Source of the DNA: Thiohalophilus sp.
Lineage (GTDB): Bacteria; Pseudomonadota; Gammaproteobacteria; UBA6429; Thiohalophilaceae
Direction of reading: 5' to 3'
NCBI RefSeq assembly: GCF_034521165.1
Contig: NZ_JAXHMV010000013.1
Span: 62,001 to 126,000, forward strand
DNA length: 64,000 nt
Shown here: positions 31,867 through 41,567 of the stretch, piece by piece
Position numbering within the stretch: position 1 is the stretch's first letter
Layout: every line of letters begins with the position of its first letter
Notes under the pieces: model-generated
What the model was told of the DNA's origin: nothing
The model's database searches: none
Seen by the model: the letters and a program-made list of their open reading frames with translations, nothing else
Position numbers and translations under genes: made by a program

Positions 31867-32643
31867 TCAGATCTCGATATCGTAATCGATAGTCAGGGGC
31901 GCGTGGTCGGAGAACCACTTGTTTTTATATACCGAGGCATTTTTGACCGTGCCCTTGAGACCGGGAGTGATGATCTGGTAGTCGATACGCCACCCGACGT
32001 TGTTCTCGCGGGCATTGCCGCGGTTGGACCACCAGGTGTATTGATCCGGTTTCTGGTTGACCTCGCGAAAGGCGTCGATGAAGCCGATGTTATCGAACAG
32101 GTTATCCAGCCAGGCCCGTTCCACCGGGGTGACGCCGGAGGTCTTCTGGTTGGACTTCCAGTTTTTGATATCGATCTCCTTGTGTACCGTGTTGAAGTCG
32201 CCGCAGATGATGTAATCGCGACGTCGGCGACGCATGGCCTTGAGATCCTCGGCGAAGCGGTCCATAAAAATCAGCTTGTTGTTGTGACGCTCCTCGCTGG
32301 AGGCGCCCGAAGGGAGATAGAGCGAGGCGACGGTGAGTTTGCCAATCTCGATTTCGATCCAGCGGCCTTCGGTGTCGACATGATCCCAGCCCAGCCCGAT
32401 GGAAACCTTGTCCGGCCGGTGGCGGCTCATGATCGCCACCCCGCTGTAGCCTTTTTTCTGCGCGTCGAAATAATAGGTGTGATAACCCTTCGGGTAGAAA
32501 ATCGCGTTATCCAGCTGGTGCTCCTGGGCCTTGGTCTCCTGGATGCAAATCACATCGGCCTTCTGACGCTTCATCCATTCGAAGAACCCCTTGCGCTGGG
32601 CGGCGCGAATGCCGTTGAGGTTGGCGGTAATCACTCTGAACAT
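31867..32643 (-). CDS. xthA: exodeoxyribonuclease III
   Basis: 258 aa from ATG 32641-32643; the frame runs further upstream but crosses the divergent promoter region. An endonuclease/exonuclease/phosphatase fold with ITANLNGIRAA, CIQETKAQ (metal-binding Glu), YLPSGAS, GDFNTVHKEIDIKN and the terminal SDHAPLTIDYD catalytic Asp-His. It cleaves abasic sites and removes 3' blocks in base excision repair. Divergent from pyrE across 85 bases. Confidence 0.94.
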   Translation of the reverse strand: MFRVITANLNGIRAAQRKGFFEWMKRQKADVICIQETKAQEHQLDNAIFYPKGYHTYYFDAQKKGYSGVAIMSRHRPDKVSIGLGWDHVDTEGRWIEIEIGKLTVASLYLPSGASSEERHNNKLIFMDRFAEDLKAMRRRRRDYIICGDFNTVHKEIDIKNWKSNQKTSGVTPVERAWLDNLFDNIGFIDAFREVNQKPDQYTWWSNRGNARENNVGWRIDYQIITPGLKGTVKNASVYKNKWFSDHAPLTIDYDIEI

Positions 32644-32648
32644 CACAC

Positions 32649-32682
32649 TTATCCGGTTACGACCAAAAGGTGTATGATACAC
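32649..32682 (+). promoter_or_regulatory. possible pyrE promoter with small palindrome
   Basis: TATGAT (32673-32678) is a fair -10, with TTATCC (32649-32654) 18 bases upstream as a weak -35. The -10 sits inside the palindrome gtgtat-g-atacac (32670-32682), which could bind a dimeric regulator. No supporting evidence beyond sequence. Confidence 0.3.
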
Positions 32683-32728
32683 AACCTGAACAACGAAATC
32701 CCCAGCCACACAATCCGGAATTTATCGC

Positions 32729-33373
32729 ATGCGTGATTATCAACAGGAATTTATCGAGTTCGCCCTGCAGCGCGACGTGCTGCGCTTTGGTGAATTTACG
32801 CTCAAGTCGGGGCGCGTCAGCCCCTATTTTTTCAACGCCGGGCTGTTTAACAGCGGCAAGGCGCTGGCGCGACTGGGGCGCTATTATGCGCAGACCATCG
32901 TTGACGCCTGTGTGCAGTTCGATGTGTTGTTCGGCCCCGCCTACAAGGGGATTCCGCTGGCGGCGGCGACGGCCGTGGCCCTGGCCGAGCAGCATGACCG
33001 CGATGTGCCCTACGCCTTCAACCGCAAGGAAGCCAAGGCCCACGGCGAGGGCGGCAATATCGTCGGCGCGCCACTGCAGGGCAAGGTGCTGATCATCGAT
33101 GACGTGATCACCGCCGGTACCGCTATCGGCGAGGCGATGGAAATTATCCAGGCCAACGGTGCCGCCCCGGCGGGTGTGGTCATCGCGCTGGACCGTCAGG
33201 AAAAAGGCAAGGGCGAGCTGTCCGCTATCCAGGAAGTCGAGAACAATTATAGCATCCCGGTGCACAGCATCATCCGGCTCGAGCTTTTAATCGAATACCT
33301 GTCAAAACAAACCGGCATGCAAGACAAACTCGAAGCGGTTAAGGCCTACCGTACCCAGTACGGCATCGAGTAA
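32729..33373 (+). CDS. pyrE: orotate phosphoribosyltransferase
   Basis: 214 aa, type I phosphoribosyltransferase. The PRPP-binding motif is [13 protein letters not shown]; other typical segments are [16 protein letters not shown] at the N-terminus and [17 protein letters not shown]. It converts orotate and PRPP to OMP in pyrimidine synthesis. The xthA-pyrE divergent pairing is common in gammaproteobacteria. A palindromic repeat follows the stop. Confidence 0.97.
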   Translation: MRDYQQEFIEFALQRDVLRFGEFTLKSGRVSPYFFNAGLFNSGKALARLGRYYAQTIVDACVQFDVLFGPAYKGIPLAAATAVALAEQHDRDVPYAFNRKEAKAHGEGGNIVGAPLQGKVLIIDDVITAGTAIGEAMEIIQANGAAPAGVVIALDRQEKGKGELSAIQEVENNYSIPVHSIIRLELLIEYLSKQTGMQDKLEAVKAYRTQYGIE

Positions 33374-33387
33374 AACAGTCAAAAGAT

Positions 33388-33484
33388 AAACCACCAAGAC
33401 GCCAAGACGCCAAGACGGCAAGACACCAAGGAGTTATTTTTAATCAACGAGTTTTTCTTGGTGTCTTGGTGCCTTGGTGGTTCA
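33388..33484. repeat. long imperfect inverted repeat between convergent genes
   Basis: The left arm is made of tandem gccaagac-type units (33389-33425); the right arm, cttggtgtcttggtgccttggtggtt (starts near 33457), is its reverse complement. It lies between the pyrE stop and the stop of the convergent lipoprotein gene and could act as a bidirectional terminator. Confidence 0.75.
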
Positions 33485-33488
33485 GCAC

Positions 33489-34169
33489 TTAATCCTTGAA
33501 GTTCGGCATCTCCTGCTGCATCCACTTGCGGAATGTTTCGCGTTCGGCCTCATCCGCCATCAGCCACCAGAACTTGAGCCGCTTGACGGCGTCTTCGTTG
33601 ACGGCCTGGTCGGCGTCGGGGAGCGACCGATTGGCCTGTGCTTGCGCCGGGGCCGTTGTGGGAGTCGACGTCTGCGGGACGACCGGTTCGGCATTGGTGA
33701 TACCCGAGGGATATTCATCCGAGGGGGTGGCGGCGATACGCTGGCCGCTGCCCCGTTCCACCAGCGTGGCCTGAAAATCACTGGCCATGGTAAACGCCTC
33801 ATCTTCCGACTCCGGTTCATCATAGCGCAGTTCATACACCTGCCCGACCTGGAAGTGGGCCTGCACCCTGGTAGGACTGGATTTGATCAGCATGCCGGTG
33901 TCGGCCGAGCCCCAGTAGAGTTCATATTTGAAGGTGAGTGTATGCTGGCCGGGTGACAGGTGGAGTTCGTAAAAGCCTTCTTCTTTGGACGGGGAGCGGA
34001 TGTCGCGTCCGTCGATGGCCAGGGTGGTGATCGGACCGGGGACCCTGATCAGCGCAATTTCACTCAAGGGTTTGTCGGGACCGTTATAAAATTTGACCGG
34101 GCCGGTGGGGGCGCAGGCCGTCAGTAGTACAGAGACCAGTCCCAGAGACAAGAGCGTTCGCCAGTTCAT
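33489..34169 (-). CDS. hypothetical outer-membrane-type lipoprotein
   Basis: 226 aa from ATG 34167-34169, chosen for an AGGA five bases upstream; longer starts lack a signal sequence. The N-terminus MNWRTLLSLGLVSVLLTAC is a lipoprotein signal with lipobox LTAC, so the mature protein begins with a lipidated Cys at residue 19. The mature N-terminal half contains a PEGA-like beta segment (GFYELHLSPGQHTLTFKYEL), then a Ser/Thr/Pro/Gln-rich linker (about 155-195) and a charged helical tail (FWWLMADEAERETFRKWMQQ). No catalytic motif is visible. Function unknown. Confidence 0.72.
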   Translation of the reverse strand: MNWRTLLSLGLVSVLLTACAPTGPVKFYNGPDKPLSEIALIRVPGPITTLAIDGRDIRSPSKEEGFYELHLSPGQHTLTFKYELYWGSADTGMLIKSSPTRVQAHFQVGQVYELRYDEPESEDEAFTMASDFQATLVERGSGQRIAATPSDEYPSGITNAEPVVPQTSTPTTAPAQAQANRSLPDADQAVNEDAVKRLKFWWLMADEAERETFRKWMQQEMPNFKD

Positions 34170-34415
34170 GAATATCCTCATCGGTTGGAGCCAGGTGGTG
34201 TCGTGGCGCATAGGCTCACAAGCCCAGCATACGTTAACGGCCAATTCTGACAGAATTACGACACTGCAGGTAGGCCGGGCCGGCGATTTCGTCACCCAAC
34301 GCAGCCGCGCCGGCACAAAAGTGTTGCCGCCTGCCCGGGCGGCTTTTACCTTGCAGGCGCTGATCATGCTAGAGTAACCGCGTCTGATTCTGGCCATCAC
34401 AAGACGGAATACGAT

Positions 34416-35960
34416 TTGTTTTTACCTTCCCTGGCGAGCTGGCGCAAGGCGCTTGAGGTGTATCGCCAACCTCAGGCGATTGCGATGCTGTTTCTCGGCT
34501 TCTCCGCCGGTTTGCCGCTGCTGCTGATTTTCTCGTCACTCTCGCTGTGGCTGCGCGAGGCGGGGGTGGAGCGCGGCGCGGTCACCTATTTCAGCTGGGC
34601 GGCACTGGCCTACTCGTTCAAGTTTGTCTGGGCGCCGTTGATCGACAAGTTGCCGCTACCCGGCCTGTATACGCTGCTGGGCCGGCGACGCAGCTGGCTG
34701 CTGGTGGCGCAGCTGCTGATTATGGGCTCCATCATTTTGATGGGTATGACCGATCCTGTGGACAACCTGCCGATGATGGCACTGGCCACGGTGCTGCTCG
34801 GTCTGTCGGCGGCCACCCAGGATATCGTGATCGACGCTTATCGCATCGAGTCCGCCGGCGAGCGGCTGCAGGCGGCGCTGGCGGCTATGTATATCGCCGG
34901 TTACCGGGTGGGCATGCTCGCCTCCGGGGCCGGTGCGCTGTACCTGGCGAGCTGGCTGGGCAGCGATGAAACCTACAATTATCAGGCCTGGCGCCTGACC
35001 TACCTGTGCATGTCCATGCTGATGCTGGTCGGTGTGATGACGACGTTGCTGATCCGGGAACCGGCCCCGAACCGGCAACGGGAAGCCTATCTGCACAGTA
35101 GTTTCGATTATTTCCGTTTCGTGGTGTTGTTTGTGACGGTCACCGGCGTTTTTCTTCTGGCGTTTTTGCAACTGGGCGTTGCGGAAACGGTAAAAGTTGT
35201 GCTGCGCGAAGGTCTCGGGTTCAACGGGGTAGTGTCGGCCTTCATCGGCCAGACGGTCCAGATCGGCGTGGCGCTGCTGCTGGCTACCGCCACGGCCCGG
35301 GGACTGATACTGGTGCACGCGGTGAATCGCGATATGGTGCGCACGACCTATGTGGAACCGGTTATCGATTTTTTCCAACGCTACGCCAAACTGGCGTTGT
35401 GGATTCTGCTGCTGGTCGGTTTTTATCGCATCTCGGATATTGTGCTCGGGGTGATCTCCAATGTGTTTTATTTCGACATGGGGTATTCCAAGGAACAGAT
35501 CGCCTCGATCAACAAGGTGCTGGGCTTGATGATGGCGCTGCTGGGCGGCTTTGTCGGCGGACTGCTCACCACCCGGTTTGGTATCATGCGTATGTTGCTG
35601 ACCGGCGCGATCCTGGCGGCCGGGACCAACCTGCTGTTCATGTTGCTGGCGATGATGGAGCCCAATGTGCCGATGCTCGCGCTGGTCATCTCGAGCGATA
35701 ATCTGTGTGCCGGACTGGCCAGCGCGGCCTTTGTCGCTTATCTGTCGAGTCTGACCAGTATCTCCTTTACCGCGGTTCAGTATGCGATCTTCAGCTCACT
35801 GATGACGCTGTTCCCCAAGGTGCTGGGCGGTTATTCCGGGGGCATGGTGGAACAGCTGGGGTATCCCGGGTTTTTCCTGCTGACCGCCTTGCTCGGGGTG
35901 CCGGTGATTCTGTTAATTCTGTATCTGATGCGTCGGGAAGCAACGCGGGTGGAGGGTTAG
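34416..35960 (+). CDS. ampG: AmpG-family muropeptide permease (MFS)
   Basis: 514 aa with about 14 hydrophobic segments. It opens with QAIAMLFLGFSAGLPLLLIF and includes SFKFVWAPLIDKL and GRRRSWLL, which are AmpG hallmarks. AmpG imports anhydro-muropeptides from the periplasm for peptidoglycan recycling. The annotated start is TTG; there is no in-frame ATG close by before the conserved N-terminus. The next gene starts 3 bases after the stop and is probably co-transcribed. Confidence 0.88.
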   Translation: MFLPSLASWRKALEVYRQPQAIAMLFLGFSAGLPLLLIFSSLSLWLREAGVERGAVTYFSWAALAYSFKFVWAPLIDKLPLPGLYTLLGRRRSWLLVAQLLIMGSIILMGMTDPVDNLPMMALATVLLGLSAATQDIVIDAYRIESAGERLQAALAAMYIAGYRVGMLASGAGALYLASWLGSDETYNYQAWRLTYLCMSMLMLVGVMTTLLIREPAPNRQREAYLHSSFDYFRFVVLFVTVTGVFLLAFLQLGVAETVKVVLREGLGFNGVVSAFIGQTVQIGVALLLATATARGLILVHAVNRDMVRTTYVEPVIDFFQRYAKLALWILLLVGFYRISDIVLGVISNVFYFDMGYSKEQIASINKVLGLMMALLGGFVGGLLTTRFGIMRMLLTGAILAAGTNLLFMLLAMMEPNVPMLALVISSDNLCAGLASAAFVAYLSSLTSISFTAVQYAIFSSLMTLFPKVLGGYSGGMVEQLGYPGFFLLTALLGVPVILLILYLMRREATRVEG

Positions 35961-35963
35961 GCT

Positions 35964-36653
35964 ATGAGCGCGGAATTTTCCCTGCTGGCGGCATTCATCG
36001 TGGGGCTGATGGGCGGCGTGCATTGCGTCGGCATGTGCGGGGGCATCGTCGGCGCACTGACCTTTGGCCTGCCGCAGCCGCAGTCGCGTAGCCGGCTGTT
36101 CGGTTTTCAGCTGAGTTACAACCTCGGGCGCATCGCCAGCTACACCCTGGGCGGCGCACTGCTGGGCGGGCTCAGCGCGCTGGCCGACAACCTGCTGGTG
36201 ATTCACCAGTATCAGACCATCCTGCAGGTGATCGCCGGCCTGTTCATGCTGGCGATGGGATTGTATATCGCCGGCTGGTGGACCGGGCTGCGCTATGTCG
36301 AAAGCGGCGGACGGGTGCTGTGGCGCCATATCGAGCCGCTGGGCCGACGCCTGATGCCGGTGACTCGGCCCGGCCAGGCCCTCCTGCTGGGGATGTTATG
36401 GGGCTGGTTGCCCTGCGGCCTGGTCTACAGTGTCCTGATCTGGTCCATCTCGACCGGCAGCGCCATCGAGGGGGGACTGCTGATGCTGAGTTTTGGTCTC
36501 GGTACCCTGCCCAACCTGTTGTTGATGGGCATGTTCGCCGCGAGCCTGCAGCGTTTTGTGCGCTACCCGCCGGTACGCTATCTGGCCGGCGCACTGGTCA
36601 TGGCGTTTGGCCTGGTGACCCTGTACCTGGCCTGGCAGCCGCTGCCGGCCTGA
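35964..36653 (+). CDS. DsbD_2/TauE-like membrane protein (cytochrome biogenesis type)
   Basis: 229 aa with six or seven membrane helices. The N-terminal motif GLMGGVHCVGMCGGIVGAL, with two cysteines in the first helix, and the mirrored LLGMLWGWLPCGLVYSVL in the second half are typical of the DsbD_2 group found near cbb3 oxidase maturation genes. Such proteins are thought to move electrons or copper across the membrane, but specific substrates are unproven. Here it sits directly after ampG, not in a cytochrome cluster. Confidence 0.8.
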   Translation: MSAEFSLLAAFIVGLMGGVHCVGMCGGIVGALTFGLPQPQSRSRLFGFQLSYNLGRIASYTLGGALLGGLSALADNLLVIHQYQTILQVIAGLFMLAMGLYIAGWWTGLRYVESGGRVLWRHIEPLGRRLMPVTRPGQALLLGMLWGWLPCGLVYSVLIWSISTGSAIEGGLLMLSFGLGTLPNLLLMGMFAASLQRFVRYPPVRYLAGALVMAFGLVTLYLAWQPLPA

Positions 36654-36694
36654 GGCCTGTCACTTCCCTGTGATAAGCGGGCGGACAGTTCGGG

Positions 36695-37138
36695 CTATTC
36701 GGTGAAAAACTGTTTTTCGAATTCAAACCTGTGGCTCTGCGGGCTGCCTGCGGGCTTGACGCGGACGGCAAAGTTGAGCGTGTCGCGATGGGCGACCGGA
36801 AAGTCACTGACATAGTAGATGGCATCACCTTCGCGGATCTCGCGCATCTTCAGATCCTGCTTGTGGCCGGTCAGCATGCCGCTGGTGACCGTCAGATCGG
36901 CGGGGACCGCCTGGTTATTACTTTGTCGGATGACCGAAATATTGATCATCGCCCGGCTGCGGCTGCGCTGGATGTCGTATTCCCTTGCCACATCGGGATT
37001 GAGCATGTCGGTGGTCAGGGTGTTGTAATGAACGACATAGTCGCCGAAGCGCTTGGCCTGTTCAGCACTGGCCGTTGCCGGGTGAAAACTGCAGACCAGC
37101 AGCAGGGATGTGAGTGACCATTTAAGCAGAGATCCCAT
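36695..37138 (-). CDS. DUF4426 periplasmic protein
   Basis: 147 aa. A signal peptide (about 1-25, ending ASA-EQ) is followed by a single DUF4426 domain: RFGDYVVHYNTLTTDML near the start and RAMINISVIRQ in the middle. Function unknown, but the family is regularly found downstream of metX-metW in gammaproteobacteria, as here (same strand, 134 bases after metW). Confidence 0.85.
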   Translation of the reverse strand: MGSLLKWSLTSLLLVCSFHPATASAEQAKRFGDYVVHYNTLTTDMLNPDVAREYDIQRSRSRAMINISVIRQSNNQAVPADLTVTSGMLTGHKQDLKMREIREGDAIYYVSDFPVAHRDTLNFAVRVKPAGSPQSHRFEFEKQFFTE

Positions 37139-37272
37139 CTTGCGCCTCCTCGTTATTGTGTTGTTCTGTGTCTCTAACTATAGACGAGAAAACGGATTGT
37201 CACCGTCTTGACAAAGGATTTTCAGCAGGGACAACCGGGGCAGGGGCGGTTGTCCCGGCAAGAGTGTTGTGA

Positions 37273-37872
37273 CTAGCGGTTCTGTAACCGGTAGAGCGCC
37301 ACTTCGCCCATGAGGTTGGGCAACATCCGGGCGGTGATACTGGGTTTGTGATCGCGGTCGACGACGATGCGCTGCATCACCCGCAGGTTCATATCCTGGC
37401 ACAGCTGTTCAAAGTCGTGAATGGTACACATGTGGATGTTGGGCGTGTTGTACCAGGTATCCGGCAGCGAGGGCGTGACCGGCATACGACCGTAGAACAG
37501 TTCTACCCGGCAACGCCAGTGGCCGAAGTTGGGGAACGTGATAATGGCCTCGGAACCGATGCGCAGCATCTCGTCGATCAGTTTGTCCGGATAGCGTACC
37601 GCCTGCAGGGTTTCGCTCATGATGACATAATCGAAGGAATCGGATTCGATCTCCGACAGGCCGGCGTCCAGGTCGGTCTGAATGACATTGATGTTGTTGG
37701 CGATGGCCTTGACGATCTTGTCCTGATCGATTTCCAGACCGTAACCGGTTGCCTGGCGCTGTTCGTGCAGGTGATGCAACAGGGTTCCGTCGCCACAACC
37801 GAGATCCAGGACGTGGGAACCGGGGCGGATCCAGTCGGCGATCATACGCAGCTCGGAGCGTAGTGGCGTCAT
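37273..37872 (-). CDS. metW: MetW, methionine biosynthesis methyltransferase-like protein
   Basis: 199 aa. A SAM-binding fold with motif [16 protein letters not shown] and the MetW-specific [26 protein letters not shown] region. MetW is required together with MetX for efficient homoserine acylation in several proteobacteria; it is thought to form a complex with MetX and not to act as an ordinary methyltransferase. It overlaps metX by 4 bases, which fits a coupled complex. Confidence 0.93.
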   Translation of the reverse strand: MTPLRSELRMIADWIRPGSHVLDLGCGDGTLLHHLHEQRQATGYGLEIDQDKIVKAIANNINVIQTDLDAGLSEIESDSFDYVIMSETLQAVRYPDKLIDEMLRIGSEAIITFPNFGHWRCRVELFYGRMPVTPSLPDTWYNTPNIHMCTIHDFEQLCQDMNLRVMQRIVVDRDHKPSITARMLPNLMGEVALYRLQNR

Positions 37873-39017
37873 TGATCGCTCTCCTGTCCCACCCGGTTCA
37901 TATAGGTACGCAGCGCAGCCATATAATCATCGATCGGCATCAGGAATGCATCGTGACCGTGGTGGGCCTTGATCTCTGAATAACTGACGTTCTTGCGCTC
38001 CTTGACCAGTGCCTTGACGATCTCCCGCGAGCGCTCCGGCGCGAAGCGCCAGTCACCGGTAAAGGAGGCGACAAAAAACTCGGCCTTGCTGTTGGCCAGG
38101 GCGGCGGCCAGGTCATCGTCGTAGTCCTTGGCCGGATCAAAATAATCGAGCACCTTGGTCATTAACAGGTAGGTGTTGGCGTCGAACTTCTCGACGAACG
38201 ATTTACCCTGGTAACGCAGGTAGCTTTCCACCTGGAACTCGACATCGAAACCGAAGTTGATGGTCCCCTCGCGCAGCTCGCGGCCAAATTTGGCGCGCAT
38301 GGAGAGATCCGACAAATAGGTAATATGGCCGAGCATCCGGGCAATCATCAGCCCGCGGCGCGGTATGGTGTTGTAATCGTAATAACGGCCTTCGTGAAAA
38401 TCGGGGTCGGACATGATGGCCTGGCGGGCAATTTCGTTAAAGCCGATATTCTGGGCCGAGAGCTTGGGTGCGCCGGCAATCACAATACTGTGACGCAGGC
38501 GATCGGGATAGTCGATAGCCCATTGCAGGGCCTGCATGCCACCCAGGCTGCCCCCGGCCACCGCCGCCCACTGTTCGATACCGAGATGATCGGCCAGCAG
38601 CGCCTGGCTGCGGACCCAGTCACTGACGGTTACAATCGGGAAGTCGGGGCCGTAGGCCTTGCCGGTGTCGGGGTTGGTGCTCATGGGGCCGGTGGTGCCC
38701 TTGCAGCCGCCCAGGTTGTTGGGCGCGACCACGAAGAAACGATTGGTATCGATGGGTTTGCCCGGACCGATGCAGGTGTCCCACCAGCCCGGTTTGCGCT
38801 CTTCCATGCTGTGATAACCGGCGGCATGGTGATCGCCGCTCAGGGCATGACAGATCAGAATGGCGTTATTCTTCTGCGCGTTGAGCTGCCCGTAGGTTTC
38901 ATACACCATTTCAAAACCGGGCAGCGAACGACCGCAATCGAGATCGATGGGGGCGTCGTAGACCAGCTTTTGCGGGGTGACCAGACCGACGGAATCGGCG
39001 GGGATTGTTTCGGGCAT
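37869..39017 (-). CDS. metX: MetX, homoserine O-acyltransferase
   Basis: 382 aa, alpha/beta-hydrolase fold. The nucleophile elbow is [13 protein letters not shown]; the oxyanion and substrate segments include [17 protein letters not shown] and [13 protein letters not shown]; the catalytic His lies in [10 protein letters not shown]. It acylates homoserine in the first committed step of methionine synthesis. Many gammaproteobacterial MetX proteins use succinyl-CoA and not acetyl-CoA; the acyl donor cannot be settled by eye. Operon with metW and the DUF4426 gene. Confidence 0.94.
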   Translation of the reverse strand: MPETIPADSVGLVTPQKLVYDAPIDLDCGRSLPGFEMVYETYGQLNAQKNNAILICHALSGDHHAAGYHSMEERKPGWWDTCIGPGKPIDTNRFFVVAPNNLGGCKGTTGPMSTNPDTGKAYGPDFPIVTVSDWVRSQALLADHLGIEQWAAVAGGSLGGMQALQWAIDYPDRLRHSIVIAGAPKLSAQNIGFNEIARQAIMSDPDFHEGRYYDYNTIPRRGLMIARMLGHITYLSDLSMRAKFGRELREGTINFGFDVEFQVESYLRYQGKSFVEKFDANTYLLMTKVLDYFDPAKDYDDDLAAALANSKAEFFVASFTGDWRFAPERSREIVKALVKERKNVSYSEIKAHHGHDAFLMPIDDYMAALRTYMNRVGQESDQ

Positions 39018-39109
39018 CGGCTAAACTGTCGTCGTGACCTGATTGATCAACAAGACAGCAAGTCTAAGTGACAGGTCGCCATCGGTGCAAGCGGCGGGAG
39101 GGGCCGCTG

Positions 39110-41056
39110 TCAGGCGACCTGGGCGGTGTCCTGCTCCATAAAGGCTTCCAGCGGGCGATTCAGGGTCTCCATCAGCAAATTGATATCCGCCAGCTGGACA
39201 TTGAGCGCCTCGGCGGTTTTTTCCAGCTCCTGAATCCGGTTTTGCAGGGTGTCGCGGGATTCGTTGATCTTGCGCAGGCTTTCCAGCCGTTTTTCCATCT
39301 GGTTTTTGTGTTCCTTGATGCGCACGACCAGCGGCGCCATGGCGTTTTTGCCCCAGGCTTCCACATCCTGGTGCGCCTGGAACAGGATATTGCGGGCGTG
39401 ACTGACCATGGAAATAAAGAACTTTTTCACCACGAAGGCCTGTTCGGTGACGGTCAGTTTCGCGCTGTTGCGATAGGCTTCGGCTTCGTGATACAGCCGG
39501 TCCAGCTCGCGTTTGTACTTGCTCATGGTCATCAGGCGCGGCTTGACGTCGGTCAGGCCATGATCCTTGTTGAACTGGCGGTAGATGGTCTGCAGCAGCA
39601 TGTTGATCTGATCGGTCTGCTTGCCGGCCGCGTCCATGGTCTCCTGAATGAGGTCGAAAAATTCCTTCATCGATCCCTTAAGGGTCATGGTGAACTTGCT
39701 GCCACTCATCTCCTTGCGGGTTTTGGACATCAGCTTGTCCAGCCGGGTCAGGCTCAGGGTGTTGAGCAGCTCGGCGTGCTTGTCGTTAAAGGTTTTGCGA
39801 TTGGCCTGAAAGCTTTCCACGCTCTTGTGATAGGTGGACTGTTCCTCGCGGGTCTTTTTCATCAGATGCATGATGACATCTTCATTCTTGCCGCTGAGGC
39901 TTTTCAGTTCGTTCAGCTGTTTGTTGGTATCGGCCAGGCGCGAGGCGATCAGATCGCGGGATTGCTGGGCCATGCCACCGATTTCCCCGACGATGCTCTC
40001 GCGCACCAGGTGTTGTTTACGCGGCAGGATGTCTTTGGCCAGAATCGATTCCAGGGCCAGGATATTGCTGCGTTGTAGCAATTCATCGTCGGTGCGGATC
40101 TTGGCCAGCAGGCCTTTTTGCGCCGAGACCGGAAAGACGTTGGCGGCCTCGATCTCCAGCATTCTGGCGGCGCTTTTGCACTGCTGGGCAACGCTGTTGT
40201 CGATTTCCTCGCCGCTTTTGAGCTCATCCCACAGGGTGTCGACCTTGTTCAGTACGATAATCCGCCCGTGACGGGCATCGCCGCCCAGCGGTTTGACGTG
40301 CTGGTTCCACATCTGCATGTCGGACTTGGTAACGCCGGTATCGGCGGCCAGCACGAAGACCACCGCCTGGGAGTTGGGCAGCATGTTAAGGGTCAGTTCC
40401 GGCTCGTTGCCGATGGCGTTGAGCCCCGGCGTATCGAGAATGGTCAGGCCTTCCTTGAGCAGCGGATGCGGGAAACTGATCAGGCCGTGGCGCCACATGG
40501 GGATTTCCACCATGTCGGTCTCGGCGTGCATGTCCGGGTCCACCAGCCCCAGTTTTTCGGCCACCGGCGCCGGTACGCGCTTGGTGCGGATGACCTCGCG
40601 AAAGGCCTCGGCCATTTTTTCCGAGGAATTGGTGTCCAGCTCGATGGTGGTCCAGTTGATGGGGTTTTTCTTGTGTTCCTGGATGCTCATCTCTTCCAGG
40701 CGGGTTTCGATGGGCAGCAGGCGGATATAGCTCATGTCCGCATCCGAGTCGTAGAACAGCTCGGTGGGGCACATAGTGGTGCGTCCGGCCTCGGAGGGCA
40801 GCAGCCGCCGGTCGTATTCGGAGAAGAAGATCGCGTTGATCAGTTCGGTCTTGCCGCGCGCGAACTCGGCCACAAAGGCGATCGTCAGCCGGTCGGACTT
40901 GAGCGACTCAAGCAGTTCGAAGATCCGCAGTTCAGTCTCCGGATTACTCATGTTATTGGCGTTCAGCCATTGCTGGTATTTGTCGATCGCGGTATTGAGG
41001 TCGCTGCGCCAGCGGCCGTAGGCCTGCATCTGATCGGTGAAACGGTCTGTCGCCAT
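39110..41056 (-). CDS. dynamin-like GTPase
   Basis: 648 aa. The G domain (about 55-350) has a P-loop AEFARGKTELIN, switch T in GRTTMCPTE, G3 ILDTPGLNA and G4 VLNKVDTLWDE. Beyond it are long alpha-helical, coiled-coil-prone segments (about 385-440 and 590-640), the layout of bacterial dynamin-family proteins that remodel or survey membranes. There is no obvious transmembrane helix, unlike many bacterial dynamins. No functional partner is adjacent: metX lies downstream and the yggU operon upstream on the same strand. Specific role unknown. Confidence 0.85.
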   Translation of the reverse strand: MATDRFTDQMQAYGRWRSDLNTAIDKYQQWLNANNMSNPETELRIFELLESLKSDRLTIAFVAEFARGKTELINAIFFSEYDRRLLPSEAGRTTMCPTELFYDSDADMSYIRLLPIETRLEEMSIQEHKKNPINWTTIELDTNSSEKMAEAFREVIRTKRVPAPVAEKLGLVDPDMHAETDMVEIPMWRHGLISFPHPLLKEGLTILDTPGLNAIGNEPELTLNMLPNSQAVVFVLAADTGVTKSDMQMWNQHVKPLGGDARHGRIIVLNKVDTLWDELKSGEEIDNSVAQQCKSAARMLEIEAANVFPVSAQKGLLAKIRTDDELLQRSNILALESILAKDILPRKQHLVRESIVGEIGGMAQQSRDLIASRLADTNKQLNELKSLSGKNEDVIMHLMKKTREEQSTYHKSVESFQANRKTFNDKHAELLNTLSLTRLDKLMSKTRKEMSGSKFTMTLKGSMKEFFDLIQETMDAAGKQTDQINMLLQTIYRQFNKDHGLTDVKPRLMTMSKYKRELDRLYHEAEAYRNSAKLTVTEQAFVVKKFFISMVSHARNILFQAHQDVEAWGKNAMAPLVVRIKEHKNQMEKRLESLRKINESRDTLQNRIQELEKTAEALNVQLADINLLMETLNRPLEAFMEQDTAQVA

Positions 41057-41252
41057 CGTGAGTCCGGTTACCAGGTTGCTGTCAGAAAAAAGTCATTTAC
41101 TGTGCAATATAGCGGGACACATTTCGCGGCCACAATGGATAAACTGTGACCTGTGCCTCACTTCGTTGCCTCGTCGGGCAACCTCGCATCAGGGTTTAAC
41201 GGCCTGACGAGGAATAAGTTTAACAACTCCCTGTAACTATAGCGAAATCGGG

Positions 41253-41275
41253 GAAAAATGCCGAACTTTGTCCGG
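41253..41275 (-). terminator. terminator of the yggS-proC-yggT-yggU operon
   Basis: On the minus strand ccggac-aaa-gttcgg (41275-41261) forms a 6-bp stem followed by catttttcccc, just 1 base after the yggU stop. The 220-bp stretch from here to the dynamin gene holds nothing else I can name. Confidence 0.6.
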
Positions 41276-41276
41276 T

Positions 41277-41567
41277 TCAGGCCGGCGGTGGAATCGGCTC
41301 CGGGAGGCGTTGCGGTCGGTGTATGCGCCACAGCTTGATACGACTGCCATGGCCGCGTTGCAGGCTCACGGCGCTCGGGGGCACGCCGAACTGGTCGGCG
41401 AGAAACGCCTGCAGCTTACGGTTGGCCTTGCCCTCCACCGGCGGAGCGGTGACGCGGATCTTCAGCGCCTCGCCATGCAGGCCGACGATTTCGTCGCGAC
41501 TGGCGCGTGGCTGCAGATAGACGCGCAGTAACAGGTCGTCGTCCTGCCAGCTATAGAAGCCGGGCAC
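41277..41567 (-). CDS. yggU: DUF167/YggU family protein
   Basis: 96 aa, the DUF167 fold (RVYLQPRASRDEIVGLHGEALKIR-type start, then PPVEGKANRKLQAFLADQF). Function unknown, although the family is almost universally linked with proC/yggT. The start overlaps yggT by 17 bases, so it is translationally coupled as the last gene of the operon. Confidence 0.9.
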   Translation of the reverse strand: MPGFYSWQDDDLLLRVYLQPRASRDEIVGLHGEALKIRVTAPPVEGKANRKLQAFLADQFGVPPSAVSLQRGHGSRIKLWRIHRPQRLPEPIPPPA